44,658 nucleotides of DNA from an uncultured Acidimicrobiales bacterium (GCA_938015295.1 CALLQB010000122.1:1-44658), one strand, 5' to 3'. Counted from the stretch's first letter, positions 8,218-16,523 are shown. Numbers and translations are program-made. The notes: generated by a model from the sequence alone, not told the origin.

Positions 8218-9551
8218 GCAACGACCTTGCGGACGCCAGCGCCTTCTTCAGCCCGCAAACGTTCGCGCGCAGCCGTCTCATCGCTGATGCGCATAAGTAA
8301 GGCCAGCAGCACATAGTTGGCCAACAACGACGAACCGCCATACGACACAAACGGCAACGTGATGCCCGTAAGCGGCACCAAACGAGTGACGCCGCCAATG
8401 ATGATGAAGGTCTGAATACCAAGCAATGCGGTAAGGCCAACCGCCAGCAACTTGTCGAACGGCGACTCGGCCCGCATCGCCACCCGCAGTCCCGAGCCCA
8501 CCATCAGCAGATAACACAACAACACCGCCGTAGCGCCAAACAGGCCAAGCTCTTCACCAATAGCCGCAAAGATGAAATCGGTTTCGACCTCGGGAATACG
8601 TTCGGGATCACCCAAACCCAAACCCGTGCCCGTGAGGCCGCCCGTCGCGAACGCAAACATCGACTGCAGAACCTGGAAACCCTTGTTCGAAGGATCGGCC
8701 CACGGATCGAGCCAAATATCGACCCGAGCCTGCACATGCGAAAACTGCGTCCACGCCGCATACGCACCACCCATAAACATGATGAGCGCACTGATCAGAT
8801 ACGCAACCCGGTCGGTAGCCACCCACACCATCACCGCGAACAGCGCAAAGAAAAGCAGCGACGAACCCAAATCCTTCTCGAGCACCATCACGATGATCGA
8901 GGCTCCCCACGCCAAAAGCAGCGGACCCAAATGGCGTAACTCGGGCACATGAATCGGCCCAATCCGCGCCGTCGCAATGCGAAGCAACTCGCGCTTCTCA
9001 ACCAGATACGACGCGAAAAAGATAGCCAACACGATCTTTGCGAACTCGCCCGGCTGAAAGTTGATCGGACCAATACTCGCCCAAATACGAGCACCATTGA
9101 TCTGGCGACCAATGCCCGGAATCAACGGCACCATCAACAACCCAATACCGAGCACCGCAAACGAATAGCGGTACTGATCGAGCATGCGCGTCTTGCGCAC
9201 CAACAACAAGGTGCCCACATAGGCGGCAATGCCAAGCGCCGTCCACGTCGACTGCAAACCCGGCAAATCAGACGGCACCCGACGCTCACCCGCAAGCCGA
9301 ACAATGAACACAAAACCCAGCCCGTTCAACAACGCCGCCAACGGCAACAACAGACCATCGGCCTCGGGCGCCAACCAGCGGGTAGCCAAATGGGCGCCGA
9401 TCATCAGCGCCAAAATGATGCCAAGAAACGGACCCAAATTTGCCGGAATCGAGGCGTTACGACCCAGGCTCGCCAACGTGTACGCGCCGGTGACAATAAG
9501 ACAACCAAGAACAATGAGACCGAGTTCGGTAGTGCGGCGAACCTTGCCCAC
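8214..9551 (-). CDS. rodA: SEDS-family peptidoglycan glycosyltransferase RodA/FtsW
   Basis: RodA polymerises lipid II into glycan strands during elongation. The 445 residues are strongly hydrophobic with roughly 12 transmembrane helices. Family hallmarks are GARIWASIGPINFQPGEFAKI (split here as GARIW and FQPGEFAK), EKDLGSSLL with the catalytic Asp region, ETDFIFAAIGEELG, and the terminal LPFVSYGGSS. The start codon is GTG and overlaps the pstP stop by one base (TAGTG). It is followed by pbpA with a 4-nt overlap, the classic RodA-PBP pair. Position and motifs favour RodA over FtsW, which normally sits in the division cluster. Confidence 0.92.
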   Translation of the reverse strand: MGKVRRTTELGLIVLGCLIVTGAYTLASLGRNASIPANLGPFLGIILALMIGAHLATRWLAPEADGLLLPLAALLNGLGFVFIVRLAGERRVPSDLPGLQSTWTALGIAAYVGTLLLVRKTRMLDQYRYSFAVLGIGLLMVPLIPGIGRQINGARIWASIGPINFQPGEFAKIVLAIFFASYLVEKRELLRIATARIGPIHVPELRHLGPLLLAWGASIIVMVLEKDLGSSLLFFALFAVMVWVATDRVAYLISALIMFMGGAYAAWTQFSHVQARVDIWLDPWADPSNKGFQVLQSMFAFATGGLTGTGLGLGDPERIPEVETDFIFAAIGEELGLFGATAVLLCYLLMVGSGLRVAMRAESPFDKLLAVGLTALLGIQTFIIIGGVTRLVPLTGITLPFVSYGGSSLLANYVLLALLMRISDETAARERLRAEEGAGVRKVVA

Positions 9552-10456
9552 TACTTCGCTCCGTCGCTCGGGTTGCCTTTCTTGCGGCCAAGTAGCCGCC
9601 GCAAACGGGTGGCCGGCGTGTCGTCATCAACTTTTGGGGCGCTCGCGGGTGTGCCGGCCGCTTCGGCAACTGCCGCAGGCGGGTTCGCCAACGCCTCGGC
9701 TGCCCGTGCCTCACGATCGTCCACATCGGGATCGAGCACGTCGAGAACCAACACCGTGATGTTGTCGCGACCGCCACCAGCATTGGCCCGATCGACCAAC
9801 TCGGCAACCGCATCCTCGGGAAACGCAAAGGTACTGAGCACCTCGATGATGCTCGCGTCGGACACCTCGTTAAAGAGTCCATCGCTGCACAGCAGATAAC
9901 GCTCGCCGGCCACCGGGGTCAGCACCCACCGGTCGACCTCAACATTCGGGTCGATGCCCAAAGCCCTGGTGATGACGTTCTTTTGTGGATGCTGCTCGGC
10001 CTGATCGGGGCGCAACAAACCATCGCGCACCAGACCAGCAACCAAACTGTGATCATCGGTCAACTGCGAAAGCGTGCCATCGGCAAACCGGTAGCCGCGC
10101 GAATCGCCAACGTTCACCAACCCCAAATACTGCACATCGCGGTCGACGTAACTCGCCATGGCCACAATCGTGGTGCCCATGCCTTTGAGCTCGGGCTCTT
10201 TCTCGGCCCGCTCGGTAATAGCCCGGTTCGCTGCCTTCACCGCATTGATCAGATCCTCGACCCCAGCCATACGGATGACCGCGCCAAGCGACTCGACAGC
10301 CATCGCCGCCGCAACCTCGCCAGCAGCGTGGCCACCCATGCCATCGGCCACCGCGTAAATGCCCATGTCAACGGTGGCCGCATCCTGGTTGACCTCGCGA
10401 AGCTGACCGACATGGGTCAGATGCGCAGCATCAAAAACCAGTTCTTTCTCAAGCAT
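9551..10456 (-). CDS. pstP: PP2C-family Ser/Thr protein phosphatase (PstP-like), soluble form
   Basis: It removes phosphate from Ser/Thr residues modified by PknB-type kinases. PP2C metal-binding motifs are present: VADGMGGH with D38 and G39, VGDSRGY (D118), CSDGL (D192) and GRDNIT (D231). The catalytic domain spans about residues 5-240. The 60-residue Ala/Pro-rich C-terminus ends in LRRLLGRKKG and contains no transmembrane helix, whereas mycobacterial PstP is a longer membrane protein with an extracellular domain. This version should therefore be cytosolic or only weakly membrane associated. Its ATG directly follows the fhaB stop with no gap. Confidence 0.9.
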   Translation of the reverse strand: MLEKELVFDAAHLTHVGQLREVNQDAATVDMGIYAVADGMGGHAAGEVAAAMAVESLGAVIRMAGVEDLINAVKAANRAITERAEKEPELKGMGTTIVAMASYVDRDVQYLGLVNVGDSRGYRFADGTLSQLTDDHSLVAGLVRDGLLRPDQAEQHPQKNVITRALGIDPNVEVDRWVLTPVAGERYLLCSDGLFNEVSDASIIEVLSTFAFPEDAVAELVDRANAGGGRDNITVLVLDVLDPDVDDREARAAEALANPPAAVAEAAGTPASAPKVDDDTPATRLRRLLGRKKGNPSDGAK

Positions 10457-10951
10457 CTAGACCAGCTCCAAAACCGTGCTACCAACCTGAATACGGTCGC
10501 CGGGATTCACCGGAGTAGCCGCCGCCACCTTGTTGCGATTCAGATACGTGCCGTTCGTCGACCCGAGATCCTCGACAAAGTACCGGTCGTCTCGCAAAAA
10601 GACCCGAGTATGCAACTGCGACACGTAGGTATCGTCGAGCGTGATCTGACACCCGGCCGCCCGACCCATCGTCAACTCGTCGCCCAGTTCGAAACTTGTG
10701 CCCGCAATCTCCGCAGGCTCGACCATCACCAACTTCGCACCAATTTGTTGCACCGGCGCCCGAAGCGCAGGAATGGCAGCAGCAAGATTGCGACTGCCCC
10801 GAGGCTGCCGCTGAACCCGCTGCGGTTTGCTGGGCTCGTCGGGTCGGGGCCCACGAACCTCGCTCCACACCGCCTGAAGCACGCGCAGAAAGAAGATGTA
10901 CAGCAGCGCCAGCAGACACAGTTTGAGCACGGTGAGAAGCTGTTCCGACAC
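10457..10951 (-). CDS. fhaB: FHA-domain membrane-anchored protein FhaB (FipA-like)
   Basis: FHA domains bind phosphothreonine and recruit partners of PknB-type kinases to the cell-wall machinery. The 164 residues comprise one N-terminal transmembrane helix (about 5-29), a basic and proline-rich linker, and a C-terminal FHA domain (about 92-162) with GRAAGCQI, SQLHTRV and GSTNGTYLN. It is the first gene of the minus-strand fhaB-pstP-rodA-pbpA-pknB operon. The start codon is GTG. In mycobacteria fhaA directly precedes fhaB; here a 1 kb Fic gene on the other strand lies between them. Confidence 0.9.
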   Translation of the reverse strand: MSEQLLTVLKLCLLALLYIFFLRVLQAVWSEVRGPRPDEPSKPQRVQRQPRGSRNLAAAIPALRAPVQQIGAKLVMVEPAEIAGTSFELGDELTMGRAAGCQITLDDTYVSQLHTRVFLRDDRYFVEDLGSTNGTYLNRNKVAAATPVNPGDRIQVGSTVLELV

Positions 10952-11073
10952 GATGTGAGCCTACTGGCAAAACGGCATTCGCTTGGCGGCGCCGATCTAA
11001 CAGTGCTGTGCAACGAACCATCCTGCTAGCCCGGCCCTGCTCGCCCGCACCGATCCACAAGCCACTGGGCTCG

Positions 11074-11141
11074 AAGTTGATACGTTCGATTCGATAAACG
11101 TTTCCTGTATCAACTTGCGCTTAATTTGATAAGTTCAATTA
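11074..11141 (+). promoter_or_regulatory. Cluster of inverted and direct repeats upstream of the Fic gene
   Basis: A perfect inverted repeat (AAGTTGATAC at 11074-11083, GTATCAACTT at 11107-11116) encloses a second one (ACGTT 11082-11086, AACGT 11097-11101). The half-site TTGATACGTTCGAT at 11078-11091 recurs as TTGATAAGTTCAAT at 11126-11139 with 12 of 14 bases kept. A third pair (TAATT/AATTA, 11122-11141) overlaps the second copy. The stretch is AT-rich against its surroundings and lies 48-116 bp before the Fic ATG. It looks like a multi-site operator; the binding protein is unknown. Confidence 0.6.
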
Positions 11142-11189
11142 CCTGATGAAACAGCTAATCAAACTGCGCGACATCGAACGGACCGATAC

Positions 11190-12215
11190 ATGGCACGAGG
11201 ACGACCAAGCAGAGAGACCATCTACAAACGTCTCTCCGATGCACTAGCCGAACTGAACGAACGCTTCGGCGGATTGCCGTCGCCGAAGGAGTCGGAAACG
11301 GTTTGGTCCGACATCTGGCACCTTGAAGCGCATCACTCGACCGCACTCGAAGGCAACACACTCGTCCTACGTGAAGTCGCCGTGCTCCTTGATCAACGAC
11401 GCGCCATTGGGGCGAAGCCACTAAAGGAATACATGGAAGTCGAGGGCTACAGTGATGCCGCCCAGTGGGTCTACGGCCACGCGCTCGATCCCGACGACTG
11501 GAGCGATGGCGGCTTGATCAACCTCAACGAGATTCGCCGCATCCACTACATGGCCATGACTCCAGTTTGGGGAGTTGCCCCGCACCCCGAAGCGACTAGC
11601 GCAGAGTCGCCAGGAGGTTTCCGCGAGCACGAGATCGCAGAGTTCGACGGTGGCATGAGACCGCCGCCATGGATCGATGTGCCAGCGTTGTTGGCCGATT
11701 GGGTCGCAGACGTCATCGCTTTAGGCGAAGCGGTCGCGAAACACACAAACCTCGACGTGTCGTTGCCTGAGCAGCTGGCAGAGCTGCATCACCGTTTTGA
11801 GTGCATACACCCGTTCATCGATGGCAACGGTCGAGCCGGCCGACTCGCCCTAAATCTGATTCTCGTACGGCTCGGCTACCCGCCGGTCGTCATCTTCAAG
11901 AAACAACGAGATCCGTACCTAAGGGCACTTCAACGCTCAGACGAAGGCGACCACGGAGCCCTCGGCGAAATCATCGCTCGAGCGATGCTTGACAACCTCA
12001 ACCGATTTGTGGTGCCAAACGTCGCCGGACCAGCGCGACTTGTTCCTCTCACTTCCCTTGCCGACGACCAGTTCTCTGTGCCTGCGCTGCGGCAAGCCGC
12101 ACAACGAGGACGACTAGACGCCACACAAGGACCAGACGGCATCTGGCGTTCTTCCCGTCACGCCGTCACCAAATACGCAGCGAACAAACACACCCGACGA
12201 CCCAAAACAACGTGA
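11190..12215 (+). CDS. Fic family protein with C-terminal DNA-binding-like domain
   Basis: Fic proteins transfer AMP (or another nucleotide moiety) from a nucleotide to a target hydroxyl. The complete motif HPFIDGNGRAGR is at residues 207-218. The N-terminal helix carries STALEGN at 50-56, matching the (S/T)xxxE(G/N) inhibitory motif, so this should be a self-inhibited class II Fic. The last 50 residues (SVPALRQAAQRGRLDA ... RHAVTKYAANK) look like a helix-turn-helix. The length of 341 residues is normal for this class. It sits alone, opposite to the fhaB and fhaA genes that flank it, and interrupts a conserved block. No strong ribosome-binding site was seen; the ATG was chosen because the in-frame sequence upstream has stops. 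Confidence 0.88.
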   Translation: MARGRPSRETIYKRLSDALAELNERFGGLPSPKESETVWSDIWHLEAHHSTALEGNTLVLREVAVLLDQRRAIGAKPLKEYMEVEGYSDAAQWVYGHALDPDDWSDGGLINLNEIRRIHYMAMTPVWGVAPHPEATSAESPGGFREHEIAEFDGGMRPPPWIDVPALLADWVADVIALGEAVAKHTNLDVSLPEQLAELHHRFECIHPFIDGNGRAGRLALNLILVRLGYPPVVIFKKQRDPYLRALQRSDEGDHGALGEIIARAMLDNLNRFVVPNVAGPARLVPLTSLADDQFSVPALRQAAQRGRLDATQGPDGIWRSSRHAVTKYAANKHTRRPKTT

Positions 12216-12293
12216 CACGGGTGGTCGTCGTCGCACCAACTGTTCGCCAGCAAGGCAGCTTGCAGCAGCCGAATCCGCTCTACCAGTAACGAG

Positions 12294-12953
12294 CTACGAC
12301 GCAGCGAACTCGATGGTGGTTCCGCCGAACATGATCCGGTCGCCATCGGCAAGCTCATGTTCGCCCACCGGCACATCGTTGACCTTCGTGCCGTTGGTCG
12401 AACCCAAATCAAAAACCTTGTAGCCGTTTGCATACGGATGAATCTCGGCATGGTTACGGCTGACATTTGGATCGTTCAACGTGATGGTGCAATCGGGCAA
12501 CCGGCCAACCGTCACCACGAACTCGCCCAACACCACACGTTCGCCCGTGGGCAACAACAACGAACCAGCGCCCTTGCCGCCCTCGCCCTGCAACATCGAC
12601 GCAGCAATACCGAACGTCGACAAACGCTGGGTCGCATCCTCGACCAACTCGACCGTCAACGGGCCCATAAAGTGGTACCCCTCGCTACGTGCATGTTCGC
12701 GACCCGCGTGCGCCAACTCTCGGGCCAACGAATCCGAAACGCCGCTCAGCTCGGCCGAATCATCCGGAGCCAGAGTGACGACGAAGTGATTGGGCACCAC
12801 CGTCTCGCCACTCACCCCAACCGACCGCCGATGGTCCATCTCACGAGTCATTCGCCTGGCGATCTCGACCGGGCGAATACCACCCTTAAACACACGGGCA
12901 AAAACGCCCTCGACCATGCCTTCGAGCCGGGCCTCAATATCTTTCATCACCAC
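12294..12953 (-). CDS. fhaA: FHA-domain protein FhaA with DUF3662 N-terminus
   Basis: FhaA is a phosphothreonine-binding partner of PknB-pathway proteins; in mycobacteria it binds the phosphorylated pseudokinase domain of MviN (MurJ). The 219-residue protein has a DUF3662 domain (about 3-115: MKDIEARLEGMVEGVFARVF, GGIRPVEIARRM), a short linker, and a C-terminal FHA domain (about 145-217) with GRLPDC, SRNHAEI and LGSTNGTKVN. It is shorter than mycobacterial FhaA, which has a long disordered linker. The GTG at 12953 has a GAGG about 10 nt upstream; the ATG two codons later is a possible alternative. It would be transcribed towards the Fic gene. Confidence 0.9.
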   Translation of the reverse strand: MVMKDIEARLEGMVEGVFARVFKGGIRPVEIARRMTREMDHRRSVGVSGETVVPNHFVVTLAPDDSAELSGVSDSLARELAHAGREHARSEGYHFMGPLTVELVEDATQRLSTFGIAASMLQGEGGKGAGSLLLPTGERVVLGEFVVTVGRLPDCTITLNDPNVSRNHAEIHPYANGYKVFDLGSTNGTKVNDVPVGEHELADGDRIMFGGTTIEFAAS

Positions 12954-13126
12954 GGGGGAACGTCCTCGCCGAACAGCTGAGCAGCCGGACCAGAGTTGGG
13001 GTCCGTCTCCAAACCCTAGCGATGTTTACCCGCCGCGGCCCGCCAGCAATCGAACCGGTTTCCGATAGCCGAATCGGCTACCGGACCGCTACGATCATCT
13101 GGCTAGATAGATTGCTTAGCTACACC

Positions 13127-13142
13127 GTTTGCTTCGGCAAAC
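13127..13142 (+). other. UUCG tetraloop hairpin just upstream of tRNA-Leu
   Basis: GTTTGC (13127-13132), TTCG, GCAAAC (13137-13142) forms a perfect 6-bp stem with a stable UUCG-type loop, five bases before the mature 5' end of the tRNA. It would be in the 5' leader of the tRNA precursor if transcription starts upstream, and could affect processing. Function is unproven. Confidence 0.45.
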
Positions 13143-13147
13143 ATCCA

Positions 13148-13231
13148 CGCGGTCATGGTGGAATTGGCAGACACGCAGCGTTCAGGTCGCTGTGCTCGAA
13201 AGGGCGTGAGGGTTCAACTCCCTCTGACCGC
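13148..13231 (+). tRNA. tRNA-Leu, anticodon CAG
   Basis: The acceptor arms GCGGTCA (13148-13154) and TGACCGC (13224-13230) pair perfectly, with discriminator A at 13231. The anticodon arm is CAGCG-TTCAGGT-CGCTG, which gives anticodon CAG. A long variable arm (TGCTC-GAAA-GGGCG) marks it as a class II tRNA, and the T arm reads GAGGG-TTCAACT-CCCTC. CCA is not encoded. A tRNA-Leu also lies next to fhaA in mycobacteria, so its place here fits the conserved block. Confidence 0.95.
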
Positions 13232-13324
13232 ACAAAAAATCTGATGTCGCGAGACATCTGTAAGGCCCGCCCTGTCGAGGGTTCGGGTTCTTGCCGTGGC
13301 GATCGGTCGCCGCAGTGACCTCAC

Positions 13325-14698
13325 TCAGTTGACGCGTTCGAGAGCCGCTTTCGCAACCGGAGCGTGGGCAACATCGAAGTTCTCGTCGATCTCGAGCGCT
13401 GTAGTCAGACGCAACCTGGCGAGTGCGGTGTCGCCGTTAGAGAGTGCGATCATGCCTGCGTGGTAGTGCAGCTTTGCTTCTCGTGTTCCTAAGGCAAGTG
13501 CTGCATCGGCGTGAGCTGCAGCCTCTTCGGAGAACCCATTGAGATGCAGGGCCCACGCGAGGGCATCATGGCTGTAGATATCCTGGCGATCCGCAAAGTC
13601 GAGTCGGGCCAATTCCAGCGCCACGGCAGGGTCGTGAGAACTGTAGAAATCGACCAAGTGGCGGCGCTCGGCGACGAACAGATCAATCTGCTCAGAGGCT
13701 GCGGCAAGTCCGAGTTCGTTCTGCTCAGCAGCTGCGTCAAACTGGCCGGTGGCTGTATAAAGCTTCTCAAGTTCGCCATGAAGATCGGCCGCACCACCGC
13801 CCATCACCAGCGCTTCGAAAGCAGAAATCGCTTCCTCATAGCGAGCCTCGCTTACCAGCACCCGTCCATAGAGTTCGAGTGAACCGAGATGGTCGGGGAA
13901 AATGGAAAGCGCATTGTCGAGGTTCGTGAGAGCCGAAGACGTGTCGCCACTTCGCCACTGGTAGTTCGCCAGCTGAAACCAGTAGAAGGCAGCGTCGGCA
14001 GCACGCAGATCAAGCGTGCCGACCGAACGCAACGCGCCGGTAGCCAGCTCGACGGCGCGGTCGGTATCGCCCTGAAGGTACGCAAGCCGGGCCAGACGCG
14101 AGTTAATGGCGGGCTCGCCGGGGGTGAGCGCGACGACCTGGCTGTACAACGCCCCTGCGAGTTGCACATCGCCAAGTTCGAGTGCTGCGTCGCCGCGCGA
14201 TGTAAGCACGGTCTCGTTCAATGACGGGCTGAAGGAGTCTGTGTCAAGGATAGTTTGCGCTTCGACGAAGCCGTGTTGGGCCGAAACGGCGCCGGCCAAG
14301 CCAAGCAGTGCGCCATCGGAGGAGGGGTTGTGCTGCAACGCGGCACGGAACGACGTCTCGGCGAGCTCGTAGTACGCCAAATCGCCAACCTCTGACGCAA
14401 AGGTCATCTGGGCCTGTCCCAAACGGGTCAAAACAATCACATCGTCGGGGGCTGTCGCAGCTCGGGACTCCCAGTAGCCCACAAGTTCGTCGGCCGGAGC
14501 CTTACCGAACCCATTGGCGAGCATCGCCTGCGGTGAAGGGAGCGGTTGCGTCGCCGGCGCCGAATCGCGAAAGAGCAAGGATCCGATGACGATGACCAAC
14601 GCCGCCGTTGCAATGCCAGCAGCAAGTGGAAGGTACCGACTGATGCGGGTCGGCTGGGTGTTGGCCATCTCGGATTGAGCGGCTGCGAGGGTTGTCAT
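13325..14698 (-). CDS. Membrane-anchored tetratricopeptide-repeat protein
   Basis: A 457-residue protein with a short cytoplasmic N-terminus, one transmembrane helix (about residues 22-43) and a large extracytoplasmic part built of TPR-like helix pairs, such as DVIVLTRLGQAQMTFA, INSRLARLAYLQGDTDRAVEL and KLHYHAGMIALSNGDTALARL. TPRs hold protein partners; no enzymatic motif is visible. It lies 127 bp downstream of the DUF4331 gene on the same strand, and I recall such pairs from other bacteria, so the two probably act together at the cell surface. A strong hairpin in the gap may lower its expression relative to DUF4331. AAGGA about 9 nt before the ATG supports the start. Confidence 0.8.
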   Translation of the reverse strand: MTTLAAAQSEMANTQPTRISRYLPLAAGIATAALVIVIGSLLFRDSAPATQPLPSPQAMLANGFGKAPADELVGYWESRAATAPDDVIVLTRLGQAQMTFASEVGDLAYYELAETSFRAALQHNPSSDGALLGLAGAVSAQHGFVEAQTILDTDSFSPSLNETVLTSRGDAALELGDVQLAGALYSQVVALTPGEPAINSRLARLAYLQGDTDRAVELATGALRSVGTLDLRAADAAFYWFQLANYQWRSGDTSSALTNLDNALSIFPDHLGSLELYGRVLVSEARYEEAISAFEALVMGGGAADLHGELEKLYTATGQFDAAAEQNELGLAAASEQIDLFVAERRHLVDFYSSHDPAVALELARLDFADRQDIYSHDALAWALHLNGFSEEAAAHADAALALGTREAKLHYHAGMIALSNGDTALARLRLTTALEIDENFDVAHAPVAKAALERVN

Positions 14699-14772
14699 CT
14701 ACAAGTTCCTTCGTCGCAAACAGTGAGTCATATGGTTCATCGGCAGGGTGAAAAGTGAAATCTTGAAGGGGT

Positions 14773-14800
14773 GTGGGGCGGCCCTGCGAGGCCGCCCCAC
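14773..14800 (-). terminator. GC-rich hairpin between the DUF4331 and TPR genes
   Basis: A perfect 11-bp stem (14773-14783 with 14790-14800) with a 6-nt loop lies about 25 bp after the DUF4331 stop. Only a weak pyrimidine stretch follows on the minus strand, so it is better read as an attenuator or mRNA 3'-end stabiliser than as a full terminator. Confidence 0.5.
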
Positions 14801-14825
14801 GGTCTCCCTCCATGCGCCAGGGCGA

Positions 14826-15872
14826 TTAGCTCTGGTGGGGGGCTGCCAGGTACGGGAAGGTGTCGCTGAACGCCTTGTCGTTGGCATCGACACAGTCGCT
14901 CGTGAGCACTGGCGAGTCTCCGAAGAACCCACCGGTAACAATGCCGAGCTCGATATCGATGACATCATCGGCAAGCGCACGGCCGTTCGGGAAACCCGAG
15001 GCAGCGCTGGTGTCGACAGTAAGGACGTCCGGTAGCAAGAAGTCGGTGATGCCCTGTGCTTCGGCATCGCTGTAAGGCGTACCATCAAGACCGCTAAGCG
15101 CGAGCAAGGTGCCCTTCACATCGGCTCCCCATCGAGCGTTGTCTTGGCTGGGCTTGGTTCTGTTGAACGCATCCTCAGAACCATCGGGGATCAACACGGT
15201 GGCGATGGCTGGACGGCCGACACGGTCGACGACGCCACCCTCGGCCCGGGTACGAGCCCAGATAGCCAGGTTGGTTCCATCAAAGGTCGAGCTGGGAATT
15301 TCGACCACGATTGCGTTGACGTCGGTCCCAGCAAGGAAGTCGGCTTCGGCTCCATCACAGAACGTACGACCACCGCCAGCGCCCTTTACTTGGTCCCCGA
15401 AGGCTGCCAGGTCGAAGAAGAACGGATCGTCGAAGAGCCCGGCCTGAACCGTGATGCCTCCCGACACACTCAGGTCGCGGCCGGTGAGTCCGGTCTTAAC
15501 CTTCTTGCCGTCGATCCACATCTTCATTCGCTGCTCACCGTTCGAGCGAACGTTTCCAAACTTCCAACGAAGCTTGGTTCCGTCGCCCTCCTCGTCACCG
15601 ATAAAGACTTCGTACTTTGCGCCCTTCTTAAAGGTCGTTCCGCCGTTGATGCCAGCCAACGGGTTCACGGCCATAACGATGACGGTGTTGTCAACGTTGG
15701 TCGGCGACTGAAACGCATACAGGTCGGTGATGTCGGTGCGCCCGTCGGCTGCTGCCGCTGGCGCCTCGAGGTGGTCAGCAGCTTGGACGTCGACCGTGGC
15801 AACAACGCCAGCGGTTAGCAACCCAAGCGTTGCTGCGAGCACGGCCAATCGGCCGCGAAGTGAAGTTGACAT
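14826..15872 (-). CDS. Exported DUF4331 family protein
   Basis: DUF4331 proteins are exported proteins of unknown function. After a signal peptide (residues 1 to about 30, ending VQA), the mature protein starts ADHLEAPAAAADGRTDITDLYAF, the typical opening of the family (ShxEAP ... DITDlYaF). The 348-residue length is normal. ATG at 15872 was chosen because AAGGGGA lies about 10 nt upstream and the signal peptide begins there; the frame is open further upstream but that part has no signal. A SigK-like promoter (15917-15943) would give a roughly 40-nt leader. It is followed by the TPR gene. Confidence 0.85.
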   Translation of the reverse strand: MSTSLRGRLAVLAATLGLLTAGVVATVDVQAADHLEAPAAAADGRTDITDLYAFQSPTNVDNTVIVMAVNPLAGINGGTTFKKGAKYEVFIGDEEGDGTKLRWKFGNVRSNGEQRMKMWIDGKKVKTGLTGRDLSVSGGITVQAGLFDDPFFFDLAAFGDQVKGAGGGRTFCDGAEADFLAGTDVNAIVVEIPSSTFDGTNLAIWARTRAEGGVVDRVGRPAIATVLIPDGSEDAFNRTKPSQDNARWGADVKGTLLALSGLDGTPYSDAEAQGITDFLLPDVLTVDTSAASGFPNGRALADDVIDIELGIVTGGFFGDSPVLTSDCVDANDKAFSDTFPYLAAPHQS

Positions 15873-15916
15873 AAAAGTATTCCCCTTAAAGGACAGTTGG
15901 AGGTGTTGCCAAACAC

Positions 15917-15943
15917 GTTCGGAGCGGCTTTGTTTCTGGATGG
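15917..15943 (-). promoter_or_regulatory. SigK-like ECF promoter for the DUF4331 gene
   Basis: On the minus strand CCATCC (15943-15938) is followed after 15 nt by CCGAAC (15922-15917). This matches four other sites in the window and, from memory, resembles mycobacterial SigK promoters (CCATCC / CCGAAT type). The transcription start would be near 15910, about 40 nt before the ATG. Confidence 0.6.
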
Positions 15944-16096
15944 AAATTTGCTCAAGTCTTGTTGCGAACTGCCAATACACGACCGGCGAAAGCTGCCGCT
16001 GGCTCGCTGTCGTCCAAATGAACGGTGAACACTTTTCACCAAACAGGTAGCTTTTGATAGGTGTGTTTGATAAGGTTACTTACAGGAGGTGCGATA

Positions 16097-16408
16097 ATGA
16101 AAACACTAAACCGACCTAACGCATCAACCCAGACAAGAGCTCACATCGCCGCTATGGAGCGCCAAGTGCGGCGATTGTTTAACTGTGAGCCAAACGTGAG
16201 CCAGGCCCGGCGCCAGGAGCTGTTTGAGCAGCTCGTGGAACTCGACGCTCGTCTCGAGCGGCTGTCGCTTCGCTCTCTCGGTCCAACCGCCGATGCCACG
16301 CTGTTCGACGAGCTTTCACTTTGCGAACGAGATTTCGCCCGTCTTGAATCAAACTGGATGTCGGGCAAGCCCTCGCACGCCCCAACCGCATTGGTGGCTC
16401 CGCTATGA
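16097..16408 (+). CDS. Small helical protein of unknown function
   Basis: This is a 103-residue soluble protein. The middle (residues 18-70) is rich in Glu, Arg and Leu with heptad-like spacing (ERQVRRLFN, RRQELFEQLVELDARLERLSLRS), so it should be mainly helical or coiled-coil. No family recognised. The start at 16097 is well supported by AGGAGGT at 16084-16090, six bases upstream; the frame is open 12 codons further up but lacks a better site. It is divergent from the DUF4331 gene, and its stop overlaps a 37-codon reading frame by 4 nt. Confidence 0.7.
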   Translation: MKTLNRPNASTQTRAHIAAMERQVRRLFNCEPNVSQARRQELFEQLVELDARLERLSLRSLGPTADATLFDELSLCERDFARLESNWMSGKPSHAPTALVAPL

Positions 16409-16518
16409 CACTTTCTACCGATTGGAGAAGCCGACGTCGATCTATCAAGCGGAGGCGTATCGGCGAAGAACTTCCCGTGGAGCGCCCGCCCCCGCTGATC
16501 AAGGCGACAGTTACGTAG
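16405..16518 (+). CDS. Possible 37-residue basic small protein, coupled to the upstream gene
   Basis: An ATG at 16405 overlaps the stop of the preceding gene (ATGA) and opens 37 codons: a very basic start (MTLSTDWRSRRRSIKRRR) and a proline-rich acidic end (IGEELPVERPPPLI). It stops six bases before the terminator stem at 16524. The overlap and the position just before a terminator favour translation. Its composition is unusual, and nothing else proves it is expressed. Confidence 0.4.
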   Translation: MTLSTDWRSRRRSIKRRRIGEELPVERPPPLIKATVT

Positions 16519-16523
16519 CACCG

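Noticed and set aside
6985..8316. A 443-codon plus-strand frame opposite pbpA and rodA
   Set aside because: It is rich in Arg and His with no domain pattern and is the mirror of the well-supported pbpA gene; high GC content creates such shadows.
13242..13257. Hairpin GATGTC-GCGA-GACATC after the tRNA as a terminator
   Set aside because: The stem is only 6 bp and no T-tract follows, so termination there is not supported.
14747..16040. Shared GGTGAAAAGTG at 14747-14757 and, on the other strand, within 16024-16040
   Set aside because: The two sites are on opposite strands and in unequal settings, one in an intergenic gap after a gene; an 11-base match is not enough for an operator claim.
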